64,000 bases of DNA from Endozoicomonas sp. 8E (lineage in GTDB: Bacteria > Pseudomonadota > Gammaproteobacteria > Pseudomonadales > Endozoicomonadaceae), in contig NZ_CP120717.1 in assembly GCF_032883915.1 (NCBI RefSeq), forward strand, positions 3,665,697 to 3,729,696. Direction: 5' to 3'. Below, piece by piece: positions 27,959 to 36,364 of the stretch. The notes below the pieces were generated by a model. The model saw only the letters and a program-made list of their open reading frames with translations. It searched no databases and was not told where the DNA came from. The stretch's first letter is position 1. Each line of letters starts with the position of its first letter. The translations under genes were made by a program, and so were the position numbers.

Positions 27959-28327
27959 AGGCTTAACTCCTTTCCTGATAACTAAATAGTCAGCGAACTC
28001 ACTGCGTCCACGCTTTGAAATAGCTGTAAATCGTGAGTCACGACGCAGCCATTTACATCTAATAGTTAAGAATTTGTTTTCGCAAAAATCACTAACCGGT
28101 TAGTCAGTTACGATAACGCCTTGCTCCCTGCAATAAAGTGGTGCGTTTGAATGCACCTGAAGGGTGGCTGTCATAGAGTGTAAGATAATGGGTATGCAAG
28201 GTCGTCCAGAGCATTGGCTCGAAGCGCTGACTTGATGTCGATTCAAGCTGCAGCAGCCTTGACAGTTCAGGGCCAGATACGTAGGTTTTAAACAGTCGTT
28301 TAATAAACTTATAAAATGCTTTGTACC
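27959..28327. other. Divergent region between serpin gene 3 and psrA
   Basis: No gene is supported. It contains the serpin leader blocks (AACTCACTGC near 27990 and the ACCGGTTAGT block near 28093) and, close to psrA, a candidate PsrA operator. Confidence 0.5.
28290..28301 (+). promoter_or_regulatory. psrA: Candidate PsrA operator
   Basis: AAACAGTCGTTT fits the core AAAC-N4-GTTT of the reported PsrA motif. It lies 26 bp before the psrA start with an A+T-rich TATAAAAT between. Autoregulation of psrA is known in Pseudomonas; here it is inferred. Confidence 0.5.
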
Positions 28328-28975
28328 ATGGCACAACTTTCTACTGTCGAAAGAATTCTGGATTCAGCCGAGCTGCTCTTCGCTGAACATGGCTTCTCAG
28401 AAACTTCCTTAAGAACCATTACCAAGCAGGCAGGGGTTAACCTGGCTGCAGTGAACTATCACTTTGGCTCCAAAAAAGCCCTGATACAGGCGGTTTTTAC
28501 CCGTTTTCTGGACCCCTTCATGAAAGGGCTGGATACCACTCTGGATGAGTGGTCCGATCAGAGTGGGCCACCTGATCTTGAAGCTGTGCTTGAGATACTT
28601 GTTGACCATATTCTTGCTGTGAAACCCAGAAGACCCGATGACATCTCTATTTTTATGAAACTCATGGGGCTGGCTTTCACACAGAACCAGGGGCATTTGA
28701 AGCGTTATCTGACGGAAACTTATGGAACCGTCTTCAGCCGATACTTTGAGTTGCTGTTCAAAGCCTGTCCTGACCTTCCGATAGCCGATAAATTCTGGCG
28801 TACCTATTTCAGTCTTGGTTCTGCTGTCTTCTCAGTGTCTGGCGCCGGTGCACTTCTCTCCATTGCCGAGAGAGATTATGACATTGATGACAATCTTGAG
28901 AACATTATGAGAAGAATGGTGCCATTTATGGCAGCTGGTCTGCGCGCTCATGCCACCTATGATAATGGTCGATAA
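28328..28975 (+). CDS. psrA: TetR-family regulator PsrA
   Basis: The 215-residue TetR regulator beginning MAQLSTVERILDSAELLFAE has the helix-turn-helix at about residues 27-57 (SLRTITKQAGVNLAAVNYHFGSKKALIQAVF). The C-terminal ligand domain shows LAVKPRRPDDISIFMKLMGLAFTQNQGHL, closely resembling Pseudomonas PsrA as I remember it. PsrA senses long-chain fatty acids and controls beta-oxidation genes and, in pseudomonads, rpoS. ATG 28328 is chosen to match the homologue rather than 28316. It is divergent from the serpin cluster, which separates it from lexA. Confidence 0.88.
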   Translation: MAQLSTVERILDSAELLFAEHGFSETSLRTITKQAGVNLAAVNYHFGSKKALIQAVFTRFLDPFMKGLDTTLDEWSDQSGPPDLEAVLEILVDHILAVKPRRPDDISIFMKLMGLAFTQNQGHLKRYLTETYGTVFSRYFELLFKACPDLPIADKFWRTYFSLGSAVFSVSGAGALLSIAERDYDIDDNLENIMRRMVPFMAAGLRAHATYDNGR

Positions 28976-29041
28976 TGTTTATTCGGGTTGCAGGCTCTCA
29001 AGCCTGAGCCACATCAAAGCCAGTCAATACGAGATTCATCT

Positions 29042-29524
29042 GTGCACATTAATGTTAGAATTGCCTCGCAGACCCTGGAGCTGATACAAAAGGGTGCAGC
29101 AACGATTTGTTACTCTGTATCAACCGCCAGTAGGGGAACAGGGCAGCAGGAAGGCAGCTGGCAGACTCCACTGGGGCATCATATTATTCGTGCGAAAATC
29201 GGTGAGGGTCTCCCTCTCCATGCTGTTTTTGTAGGAAGACGCTATACGGGTGAGATCTATTCACCCGAACTACTTCGACAATACTCTGAACGTCGGGACT
29301 GGATTTTGAGCAGAATTCTCTGGTTAAGTGGTCTTGAACCCGGCTACAACCGTCTGGGAAATGTCGATACCATGCGACGATATATCTATATCCACGGATC
29401 GCCCGATACCGCTGTGATGGGCGAGCCGGGTTCAAGGGGCTGTATCAGGATGCATGGTCATGACATGATTGATTTATTTGACCGGGTTCTTCCTGGAACT
29501 ACTATTGATATTCTGCCTGAGTAG
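29042..29524 (+). CDS. L,D-transpeptidase (YkuD family)
   Basis: The 160-residue product starts at GTG 29042 and reads (M)HINVRIASQTLELIQKGA. The YkuD catalytic motif is complete: IYIHGSPDTAVMGEPGSRGC, with His and, 15 residues on, the nucleophilic Cys in SRGCIRM. Such enzymes crosslink peptidoglycan stem peptides or attach proteins to them. No signal peptide is visible in this short form; a TTG start at 28988 gives an 18-residue polar extension and no better signal. It lies between psrA and nagZ on the same strand. Confidence 0.85.
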   Translation: MHINVRIASQTLELIQKGAATICYSVSTASRGTGQQEGSWQTPLGHHIIRAKIGEGLPLHAVFVGRRYTGEIYSPELLRQYSERRDWILSRILWLSGLEPGYNRLGNVDTMRRYIYIHGSPDTAVMGEPGSRGCIRMHGHDMIDLFDRVLPGTTIDILPE

Positions 29525-29563
29525 TTTTATCGCATGCAGACGGGTCAGGAGAGCAAGAAAAGT

Positions 29564-30610
29564 ATGTATAGGCATGATCATAACAATGCGAAAAATAATG
29601 GCGTTCTGATAATCGACCTTGAGGGTCAGACCCTCCAGCCTGAAGAGCGGGAACTACTCCTGCATCCCGGTGTTGCCGGTGTATTGTTTTTTGCCCGGAA
29701 TTACCACGATCGCAAACAGTTGTGTGATCTGGTCAGAGACATAAGAAGTATCAGACAGAACCTGATTCTGATGGTGGATCAGGAAGGTGGCAGGGTTCAG
29801 CGTTTCAGGAACGACTTTACCCGTTTGCCACCTGCAGAGCGTTACGCCAGCTATTTCAACTGTGATCCCCAGAAAGCCCTGGAGTTGGTTGAGGATTGTG
29901 GCTGGCTTATGGCAGAAGAACTACTCTCCTGCGGCCTTGACATGAGTCTGGCTCCAGTTTTGGATCTGAATCTGGGTCTGACGGATATAGTGGGCGATCG
30001 AGCCTTGGGCTGTGAGCCAGAAAACGTAATTAAACTGGCTGGTGCGTGGTGCAGTGGTGTCCGTGAATCAGGAATGCCCTGTATAGGTAAACACTTTCCC
30101 GGTCATGGCAGTGTTAATGAAGATTCTCATCTGACCCTGCCCAGGGACAGTCGTTCGCTGAATGCCATCCAGCAGCAGGATATGGTGCCATTCAAAGCCC
30201 TGATAGAGCAGGGCATAGAAGCGATTATGCCCGCTCACATTGTTTTTCCTGATGTGGATGATCAACCTTGTGGTTTTTCATCAGTCTGGTTGAAAGACAT
30301 CCTTAGAGAGCAGATCGGCTTTAATGGATTAGTTATCAGCGACTGTCTGACCATGGAGGGTGCAGCTTCAGCCGGACGTTACACGGTCCGTGTTGAAAAA
30401 GCCTTGAATGCGGGTTGTGATTTATTGTTATTGAGCAGCAGAGAGGGTGTCCGGGAAGTTCTGCCCTGGCTTGAACGGTCTTCTTTCTCAACGCCTGATC
30501 TTTCACCTCTTCAGGCCCGTGGCGGTCGAGCTCTGGAAGAGCTGGTGACTATGGATCGCTATCTTAGTTGCAAGGACAGGCTGGATTACCTTTCTGAACG
30601 ATTTAACTGA
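29564..30610 (+). CDS. nagZ: Beta-N-acetylhexosaminidase NagZ
   Basis: The 348-residue glycoside hydrolase family 3 enzyme removes GlcNAc from muropeptides in the cytoplasm during cell-wall recycling. Motifs are MVDQEGGRVQRFR, GKHFPGHGSVNEDSH (KHFPGHG signature) and the nucleophile region VISDCLTMEGA. The usual second Asp of SDD is Cys here, but the nucleophilic Asp is kept. ATG 29564 follows AGGAGAG; an upstream in-frame ATG at 29534 is less likely. Its products feed the AmpD pathway and influence beta-lactamase induction in relatives. Confidence 0.95.
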   Translation: MYRHDHNNAKNNGVLIIDLEGQTLQPEERELLLHPGVAGVLFFARNYHDRKQLCDLVRDIRSIRQNLILMVDQEGGRVQRFRNDFTRLPPAERYASYFNCDPQKALELVEDCGWLMAEELLSCGLDMSLAPVLDLNLGLTDIVGDRALGCEPENVIKLAGAWCSGVRESGMPCIGKHFPGHGSVNEDSHLTLPRDSRSLNAIQQQDMVPFKALIEQGIEAIMPAHIVFPDVDDQPCGFSSVWLKDILREQIGFNGLVISDCLTMEGAASAGRYTVRVEKALNAGCDLLLLSSREGVREVLPWLERSSFSTPDLSPLQARGGRALEELVTMDRYLSCKDRLDYLSERFN

Positions 30611-30704
30611 TCTGCCATAAAACGTCATTAGAATGATTTCAATGCTTTGGGAATGGAATCATTCTCAGTGTCAAGTGTCCCGTTCTCGATCCGGAAGTTT
30701 AATA

Positions 30705-31832
30705 ATGTCTCTTTCTTACCCTTTTCTTCATGAACTGGATATTCCCCACTGGGTTATTCAGATCGTTATTGTCCTGCTGATTTCAGGCGTTATCAATCTG
30801 ATCTTGTCCAGAGTGTTTGATCATCTTTCCAGAGATGGTCGTGCAGCCCTTACCCCTTGGGATGATGCCGTTATCAGGGGACTCAGAACCCCTGTGACCC
30901 TGCTGATCTGGGTCATTGGTTTCTGCTGGATTGTTGCTGTAGTCGCCAAGGCTACGGATTCTGAGTTAATCGATGGTCTGAATAACCTCAGGGATGTCAT
31001 TATCTTGACTCTGGTGGGTTGGTGCATTATCCGTTTCATTCGTCAGCTGGAACGAAACTTACTGAATCCTGAACTGGCAGGCGATAAGTCTAATGATCCA
31101 ACGACCATAGTAGCGATTGGCAGATTAAGCAGAATTGTGGTCATCATCACCTGTTTTCTGACTATATTACAGTCACTTGGCTACAGTATCTCAGGTCTTT
31201 TGGCATTTGGTGGTGTGGGAGGTTTAGCCGTTGGTTTTGCCGCTAAGGATATGCTGGCCAATTTCTTTGGTGGTCTGATGATTTACCTGAATAAACCCTT
31301 CCGGGTTGGTGACTGGATTCGTTCTCCAGATAGAAACATTGAAGGCACTGTGGAATACATTGGCTGGAGAGAAACCCGCATCAAGACATTTGATAAGCGA
31401 CCACTCTACGTTCCCAACGCCACTTTCAACAGCATTTCTGTTGAGAATCCATCACGAATGGAAAATAGAAGGATCAAGGAAACCGTTGGCCTGAGGTATC
31501 AGGATGGCCAGAAGGTGGAAGTGATCGTTGAGGAAATACGACAGTATCTGAACGACAACGATGAAATCGCCAGCGATAAGACTCTTCTCGTATCGCTCAA
31601 TGCCTTTGGGCCCTCCAGCCTTGATATTTTAATCTATTGCTTTACATGTACCAGAGACTGGGCAGAGTACCTCAGGGTCAAACAGGATGTCCTGGTCAGG
31701 ATAATGGCTATTATCCATTCTCATGGTGCTGATATTGCCTTCCCGACCCGGACGCTCGATCTCCCGGAAGAGTGGCTCGGCAAGTTGAAGCAGACACCGG
31801 CAAAAACCGCTGAGCGAGCTATGATAGATTGA
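30705..31832 (+). CDS. MscS-family mechanosensitive channel 1
   Basis: The 375-residue inner-membrane protein has about four to five N-terminal hydrophobic segments (IVIVLLISGVINLIL; VTLLIWVIGFCWIVAVV; VIILTLVGWCIIRFI; IVVIITCFLTILQ). The pore helix LLAFGGVGGLAVGFAAKDML and the beta domain FFGGLMIYLNKPFRVGDWIRS follow. This layout resembles YbdG/YnaI-type channels that gate under membrane tension in osmotic downshock. ATG 30705 follows GGAAG. A second, related channel follows. Confidence 0.92.
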   Translation: MSLSYPFLHELDIPHWVIQIVIVLLISGVINLILSRVFDHLSRDGRAALTPWDDAVIRGLRTPVTLLIWVIGFCWIVAVVAKATDSELIDGLNNLRDVIILTLVGWCIIRFIRQLERNLLNPELAGDKSNDPTTIVAIGRLSRIVVIITCFLTILQSLGYSISGLLAFGGVGGLAVGFAAKDMLANFFGGLMIYLNKPFRVGDWIRSPDRNIEGTVEYIGWRETRIKTFDKRPLYVPNATFNSISVENPSRMENRRIKETVGLRYQDGQKVEVIVEEIRQYLNDNDEIASDKTLLVSLNAFGPSSLDILIYCFTCTRDWAEYLRVKQDVLVRIMAIIHSHGADIAFPTRTLDLPEEWLGKLKQTPAKTAERAMID

Positions 31833-31975
31833 TTTCAACCCTTCAGTGTTGAAATCAAAGTAATGTTCGTCCAGCTTTTATCCCTCAGGGATAATTTCAA
31901 TGGTCCGAATATAACTGGGAGGGTGATGGCCGATATCCCCCTTACCACGGGGTTTTCTTGTGCGAGGAGCAGGCA

Positions 31976-33052
31976 ATGTTTTGGGAGGTTCTTCTTAAAG
32001 GGGATAATATCGATCTTCTGACAGCGCCTGTGGCTGCACTTATCGTTTCCTGGTTCAGTCACTTCCTGCTTGGTCGATGGGCTCAATCCGAGAATCAATC
32101 GGTGAGAGCCTGTCTGGCCTCAGCTTTTCGTCCTCCGTTGTTGCTTCTTCCGTGGTTATTATGTTTTTTTTATCTCGCTCACTGGTTTGTTGACCACAGT
32201 GAAGAAGAAGGCCATGACTGGCTGGCCACATCAGAAACCGTCTCCTCAGTATTACTTCCACTCTGGCTTCTTCTGAGACTCATCAGGCAGTTACCGAAGA
32301 TTGCCGAGATCTCGGGCGTTCAAGATAAAGATCTCGACTTGGCCAGAACCCTGTCCCGGTTTTTTCATATTGTTCTGATTGTTCTGGCGGTAATGATTCT
32401 GGCGCAAAAGTTAGGCTATTCGCTCTCCGCCCTGCTGACTTTTGGTGGCGTAGGCGGCTTGATTGTGGGTATGGCTGCCAGGGAATGGTTGGCCAACTTC
32501 TTTGGTGGTTTGATGTTAATGCTGGATAAGCCCTTTAAAGAAGGCGATTGGATTCGTTCTCCGGACCGGCAAATAGAAGGGCACGTAGAACATATTGGCT
32601 GGCGACTGACCCAGATAAGAAATTTTGATCGCAGACCCGTGTTTGTCCCGAATTCGGTCTTCACCAGTATCGTTTTGGAAAATCCATCCAGAATGCGTAA
32701 CCGCCGGGTTGTTGAAAACTTTGGTATTCGCTACGAGGATCTGGACAAGATTCCCGCCGTCATGAATGAGATCACGACTGAATTTCTGCAGCATCCCGAG
32801 CTGGATTGTTCGGAGCCCCACTATGCAAGGTTTCTTAAATATGGGGATTCATCACTGGAGTGTCAGGTCCGCGTACATGTCATTCCCAAGGGCAGAGTGG
32901 ACTTTGTCAGAGTCCAGGAAAGCGTCATGTTGATCATTGCTTCTGCGGTGCAAAAAGCAGGGGCGGAGTTCGCCTATCCGGTGATGAAAGTGATTCATAA
33001 AGCGAATCCTGAACCAGAGTCAGGCAACTCACCTGATACTGATACCCACTGA
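31976..33052 (+). CDS. MscS-family mechanosensitive channel 2
   Basis: The 358-residue paralogue of the preceding gene shares LLTFGGVGGLIVGMAAREWL, ANFFGGLMLMLDKPFKEGDWIRSPDR and ENPSRMRNRRV. It has four N-terminal hydrophobic segments. The C-terminal tail is polar (NPEPESGNSPDTDTH). ATG 31976 is chosen because GAGGAG lies seven bases upstream; an in-frame TTG at 31958 is unlikely. Tandem duplication of the channel gene is evident, and the response regulator gene follows in the same direction. Confidence 0.92.
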   Translation: MFWEVLLKGDNIDLLTAPVAALIVSWFSHFLLGRWAQSENQSVRACLASAFRPPLLLLPWLLCFFYLAHWFVDHSEEEGHDWLATSETVSSVLLPLWLLLRLIRQLPKIAEISGVQDKDLDLARTLSRFFHIVLIVLAVMILAQKLGYSLSALLTFGGVGGLIVGMAAREWLANFFGGLMLMLDKPFKEGDWIRSPDRQIEGHVEHIGWRLTQIRNFDRRPVFVPNSVFTSIVLENPSRMRNRRVVENFGIRYEDLDKIPAVMNEITTEFLQHPELDCSEPHYARFLKYGDSSLECQVRVHVIPKGRVDFVRVQESVMLIIASAVQKAGAEFAYPVMKVIHKANPEPESGNSPDTDTH

Positions 33053-33087
33053 TTAAGATGAAATAGGGTCTGGCCGATAAGGGCTAA

Positions 33088-34281
33088 ATGAATATTCTTA
33101 TCGTTGAAGATGCTCGTGACCAGCGTTTGATGCTCTCCGTGGTGTTGAAAAAGCAGGGGCATCAGGTACTTGAAGCCGGAAATGGCATACAGGCTCTGGA
33201 GATTCTGCAGGAACATCAGGATGTCAGAATTATCATCAGCGATTGGATGATGCCTGAGATGGATGGTCTGGAACTGCTCAGGCAGACCCGAAAAACAGAT
33301 CTTGGACGTTATATCTATTTTATCCTGCTCACCGGTAATGCAGATCATGAGGCGGTTGTTGAAGGCATGAATGACGGGGCAGATGACTTTCTTGCCAAGC
33401 CGGTTAATTTTGATGAGTTGGCTGCCCGCCTGAAAGCAGGGATTCGTATCATCGAACTTGAGACGCAGCTCGAACAGCAGAACACACAATTGGTTGAAGC
33501 GATTCAGACCGTTGAAAAAGATCTTGAATCAGCGGCCAAAGCCCAGGAAGTTTTGCTGGCTCAACCGGCAACCATACAACATGTTTCTTTTGACTGGTTT
33601 TTCAAGCCCAGCAAAATACTGGGTGGGGACATGTTTGGTTATCAGGCTATTGATGGCGAAACGCTCGGGTTCTATCAACTGGACGTGGCCGGGCATGGTA
33701 TTCCCTCAGCGCTCTTCTCGTTTACTCTGAATAATATTCTCTCAGAAACATCGGGCAGAGGCTCCATCGTCAAGGAAACATTGGATCATGAGCCATTCAA
33801 TAAGGTGCGTGCGCCCGAAAAGGTTCTGGCCTCATTGAACAGGCGGTTTCAGCTGACACCGGAATCAATGCTTTATTTCACCATCGCCTATGGACTTATT
33901 AATAGTCGCACAGGTCAAGTCACATTATCCCAGGCGGGTCATCCGCAACCCTTATGGATTCATCGTGATAAAGCCTTTGTAGAGCCCGTAGCGGGTGGAG
34001 GAGTACCCATCGGTATGATGCCGGATATGGAATACACTTCGAGCACTTTGCAGTTTCAGCCGGGTGACCGCCTGTTTCTCTATTCTGACGGTGTGACAGA
34101 ATGTGAAAACACTGAAGGTCAACAGTTTGGTGAGACCCGTTTGTTGCAATGCCTGCAAGATACTTTAGATGAAGATTTAAAATCAGTTATTGACCAGGTA
34201 GAGAAAAATGTCAGAGACTGGAGTGAGCTGGACCGTTTCGATGACGATGTGACCTACCTGTTACTGGAATGGAAACCTTAA
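33088..34281 (+). CDS. Response regulator with PP2C-type (RsbU-like) phosphatase domain
   Basis: The 397-residue two-domain protein has a receiver at residues 1-120 (acidic EDARD, phospho-acceptor Asp in IIISDWMMPEMDG, Lys in FLAKPVN). A coiled linker (LETQLEQQNTQLVEAIQTVEKDLESA) leads to a SpoIIE/RsbU phosphatase domain with GGDMFGYQ, DVAGHGIPSALF, LYSDGVTE and DDDVTYLLL. It probably dephosphorylates the STAS protein encoded next, releasing it to bind the kinase encoded after that. The three genes are 16 and 1 bp apart, an operon. Confidence 0.92.
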   Translation: MNILIVEDARDQRLMLSVVLKKQGHQVLEAGNGIQALEILQEHQDVRIIISDWMMPEMDGLELLRQTRKTDLGRYIYFILLTGNADHEAVVEGMNDGADDFLAKPVNFDELAARLKAGIRIIELETQLEQQNTQLVEAIQTVEKDLESAAKAQEVLLAQPATIQHVSFDWFFKPSKILGGDMFGYQAIDGETLGFYQLDVAGHGIPSALFSFTLNNILSETSGRGSIVKETLDHEPFNKVRAPEKVLASLNRRFQLTPESMLYFTIAYGLINSRTGQVTLSQAGHPQPLWIHRDKAFVEPVAGGGVPIGMMPDMEYTSSTLQFQPGDRLFLYSDGVTECENTEGQQFGETRLLQCLQDTLDEDLKSVIDQVEKNVRDWSELDRFDDDVTYLLLEWKP

Positions 34282-34297
34282 AAGCCAGGAGGATGGC

Positions 34298-34630
34298 ATG
34301 GCGTTTGAACACCACGAGGAAGGCCACATTACGGTGGTCCGGATTAATGAGTCCCGTCTGGATGCTTCCGTTGCCGAAGCGTTTAAAACCTATGTGTTTG
34401 ATCTGATTGAAGAGGGCAAATCCGATATAGTTGTCGATCTTGCTGAAGTACGTTTTATGGACAGCACAGGCTTGAGTGTGCTGGTAGCCGGTCTTAAGAA
34501 ATTGTCAGGTGACGGATCATTCGGTCTGGCTTCTGCTCAGCCTGCGGTGCAGGATCTGTTTGATCTTACGTCCATGGATAAATTGTTCAAACTCCATGGT
34601 TCAGTGGCTGAGGCAGTTAAAGGGAGCTGA
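34298..34630 (+). CDS. STAS-domain anti-sigma factor antagonist (RsbV-like)
   Basis: The 110-residue protein is a single STAS domain, with VVDLAEVRFMDSTGLSVLVAG containing the conserved phosphorylatable Ser (DSTGLS). It is predicted to switch partner between the kinase and its targets according to phosphorylation by the next gene's product and dephosphorylation by the previous one. AGGAGG lies just before ATG 34298. Confidence 0.93.
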   Translation: MAFEHHEEGHITVVRINESRLDASVAEAFKTYVFDLIEEGKSDIVVDLAEVRFMDSTGLSVLVAGLKKLSGDGSFGLASAQPAVQDLFDLTSMDKLFKLHGSVAEAVKGS

Positions 34631-34631
34631 C

Positions 34632-35063
34632 ATGTCACAGGTGCTGAAGCTGGAAATCGACAGCCAGTTATCCAATACAACGCTAGTGGCTATGGCGGTC
34701 AGAGGTGTCTGTGCCATGACCACCCTATCTCCTGTTGAAATTAATCGGTTAGAGCTTTGTCTGGTAGAGATTGTCAACAATGCCATTGAGCATGCTTACG
34801 AGAATGAAGCGGGTCATCCGGTGGAAGTGTGTATCAATCTGGACAAGACCATGATGAATATCTCTGTTAGTGACTGGGGACAGAGTATTCCGGACGATGT
34901 CATGCAGAATAAGACTGAAATGGTGGTTGATCCGGAGCATCCTGAAGCCTGGTTATGCAGTGGTCGTGGTCTGCACATTGTGAACAAGCTGATGGATCAG
35001 GTGACCTACGAGTCAAACCAGGACAAGAACAGCTTTATCATGAAAAAAGAGCTGCGCCACTGA
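34632..35063 (+). CDS. RsbW-like histidine kinase-type ATPase (serine kinase)
   Basis: The 143-residue GHKL ATPase domain has the N box LVEIVNNAIEHAYEN, then ISVSDWGQSIPDD and SGRGLHIVNKLMD. It lacks sensor and dimerisation domains and so is the RsbW/SpoIIAB type, phosphorylating its STAS partner and possibly sequestering a sigma factor or another target. ATG 34632 directly follows the TGA of the STAS gene (TGACATG). No sigma factor gene is adjacent. Confidence 0.9.
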   Translation: MSQVLKLEIDSQLSNTTLVAMAVRGVCAMTTLSPVEINRLELCLVEIVNNAIEHAYENEAGHPVEVCINLDKTMMNISVSDWGQSIPDDVMQNKTEMVVDPEHPEAWLCSGRGLHIVNKLMDQVTYESNQDKNSFIMKKELRH

Positions 35064-35075
35064 CAGCTCTTATTG

Positions 35076-35233
35076 TACCAATCGAACTTTCTAACCCCCT
35101 GTTGCGCTAAAGATTTGAGCCTTAATCCTGCGTTTGCGATCGTCGCCATAGCTAAGGGTATGACTCCTCACGCCGTCTTGTCTTAGGCTCAAATCTCCAT
35201 GCTCATCACGGGAGTTAGAAAGCACGATTGGTA
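35076..35233. repeat. 158-bp imperfect palindrome between convergent genes
   Basis: TACCAATCGAACTTTCTAAC at the left mirrors the end of the right arm (GTTAGAAAGCACGATTGGTA), and GATTTGAGCC mirrors GGCTCAAATC. The centre is near CATAGCTAAGGGTATG (35147-35162). It separates two converging genes and probably ends transcription on both sides. In design, not sequence, it parallels 11042-11181. Confidence 0.75.
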
Positions 35234-35243
35234 TTAATTCGAA

Positions 35244-36164
35244 TCAGCTGCCTTTCTGATCAATAATTCCGGGTAGAATGCCAAGATCCGGGCTTTTTTC
35301 CTGGTCAACTTCCATTTCAGGTAGCAAAGGCTTATCCGGTTTTTTATAAGGCGTCAGCTTGAACAGAACGCCAATGACCGGACTGTCCAGGTACTGAACC
35401 TCATCACTGTTTTTGATTCTGCGACTTTCCTGTAAATGAAAATTACGGGAAATCTTCATGGGCTGACCGTCAGGTGCCGTGACCAGTTGCAGATTTTTAT
35501 CCAGGGTTGGTTGCTTTTGAGATTCCGGGTGCGACTGAACATTCTCCATGTTTTTTGCCAGTGCTTCCCAGGCCAGTTCGCTGTACCAGAGATTAACTTT
35601 TACGTGCAGATAACGACTGGAGCTGACCGTAACGGTACCTTCCAGCATACTCGGTTTTTTACTTTGTGTGTTGTAGCTGCGGATCCTGATTGGCCTCGAA
35701 CTTTTGCCTTCCTTGAGCGGCATCAGCCAGGCTTTTTGATCGAGAATCCGGTAGCCATCATTTTTGGACAGGGCACTGCTTTCGCTCTGCAACAACTGTG
35801 ATGGGTAGGGCAGGGACACAAAGGCATCCCGTTCCAGATCTGTTGCAGGCTTTTTGTCAGGACGATCCAGAACGTCAGTGAGATCAGAAGAGGTTCCTTT
35901 TGCCTCCGTCCCGGAGTTGAAGGATTTTAGTTTAATGGTGTCAGCGGGAAGAGGGTGAGCAGTAATCTCAGGCCATTTCTCATTGCCACTCATACTCTGC
36001 TCGTTCAAAAATACAATCATGTCGGCCTGGTACCACTGCGTATCCTCACTGGCAATGGCCGTCATGGAGATTGTGCCCAGAAGTAGGGTACCGATCGCTT
36101 TTTGAATCATGCCGAGGGCGACATTTTGATTAACAGTCGTTTTTATCAGCTCAAGGCGTTTCAT
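35244..36164 (-). CDS. CsiV-like periplasmic protein
   Basis: The 306-residue protein starts MKRLELIKTTVNQ, with a hydrophobic segment (MIQKAIGTLLLGTISMTAIA) and probable cleavage after AIA. The mature part begins SEDTQWYQADMIVFLNEQ; WY-x-x-x-M/L-IVF is the common opening of the CsiV family. Later parts include RYLHVKVNLWYSELAW and LQESRRIKNSDEVQYLDSPVIGVLFKLTPY. CsiV-type proteins are said to bind peptidoglycan. AGGGA precedes ATG 36164, so an extended start at 36266 is rejected. It is 200 bp downstream of mfd on the same strand. Confidence 0.75.
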   Translation of the reverse strand: MKRLELIKTTVNQNVALGMIQKAIGTLLLGTISMTAIASEDTQWYQADMIVFLNEQSMSGNEKWPEITAHPLPADTIKLKSFNSGTEAKGTSSDLTDVLDRPDKKPATDLERDAFVSLPYPSQLLQSESSALSKNDGYRILDQKAWLMPLKEGKSSRPIRIRSYNTQSKKPSMLEGTVTVSSSRYLHVKVNLWYSELAWEALAKNMENVQSHPESQKQPTLDKNLQLVTAPDGQPMKISRNFHLQESRRIKNSDEVQYLDSPVIGVLFKLTPYKKPDKPLLPEMEVDQEKSPDLGILPGIIDQKGS

Positions 36165-36364
36165 AAAATCCCTGCTCAATCCTGAAACTCGTTGACCTTC
36201 AGTCTGGTGTGCAGCTGTGTGCCACTGCCGAGGTATCTGAATAGTGGACTTCAAAAGTGTGGTCATGCCGTTTCGTAAACAGTTTTAAAGGACTCAGAGC
36301 CGTATGAAGCAGTCATTGATCGAAAAGACGCATGACTGCTTCTCACTCTTGTGGAGCCAGTCGA

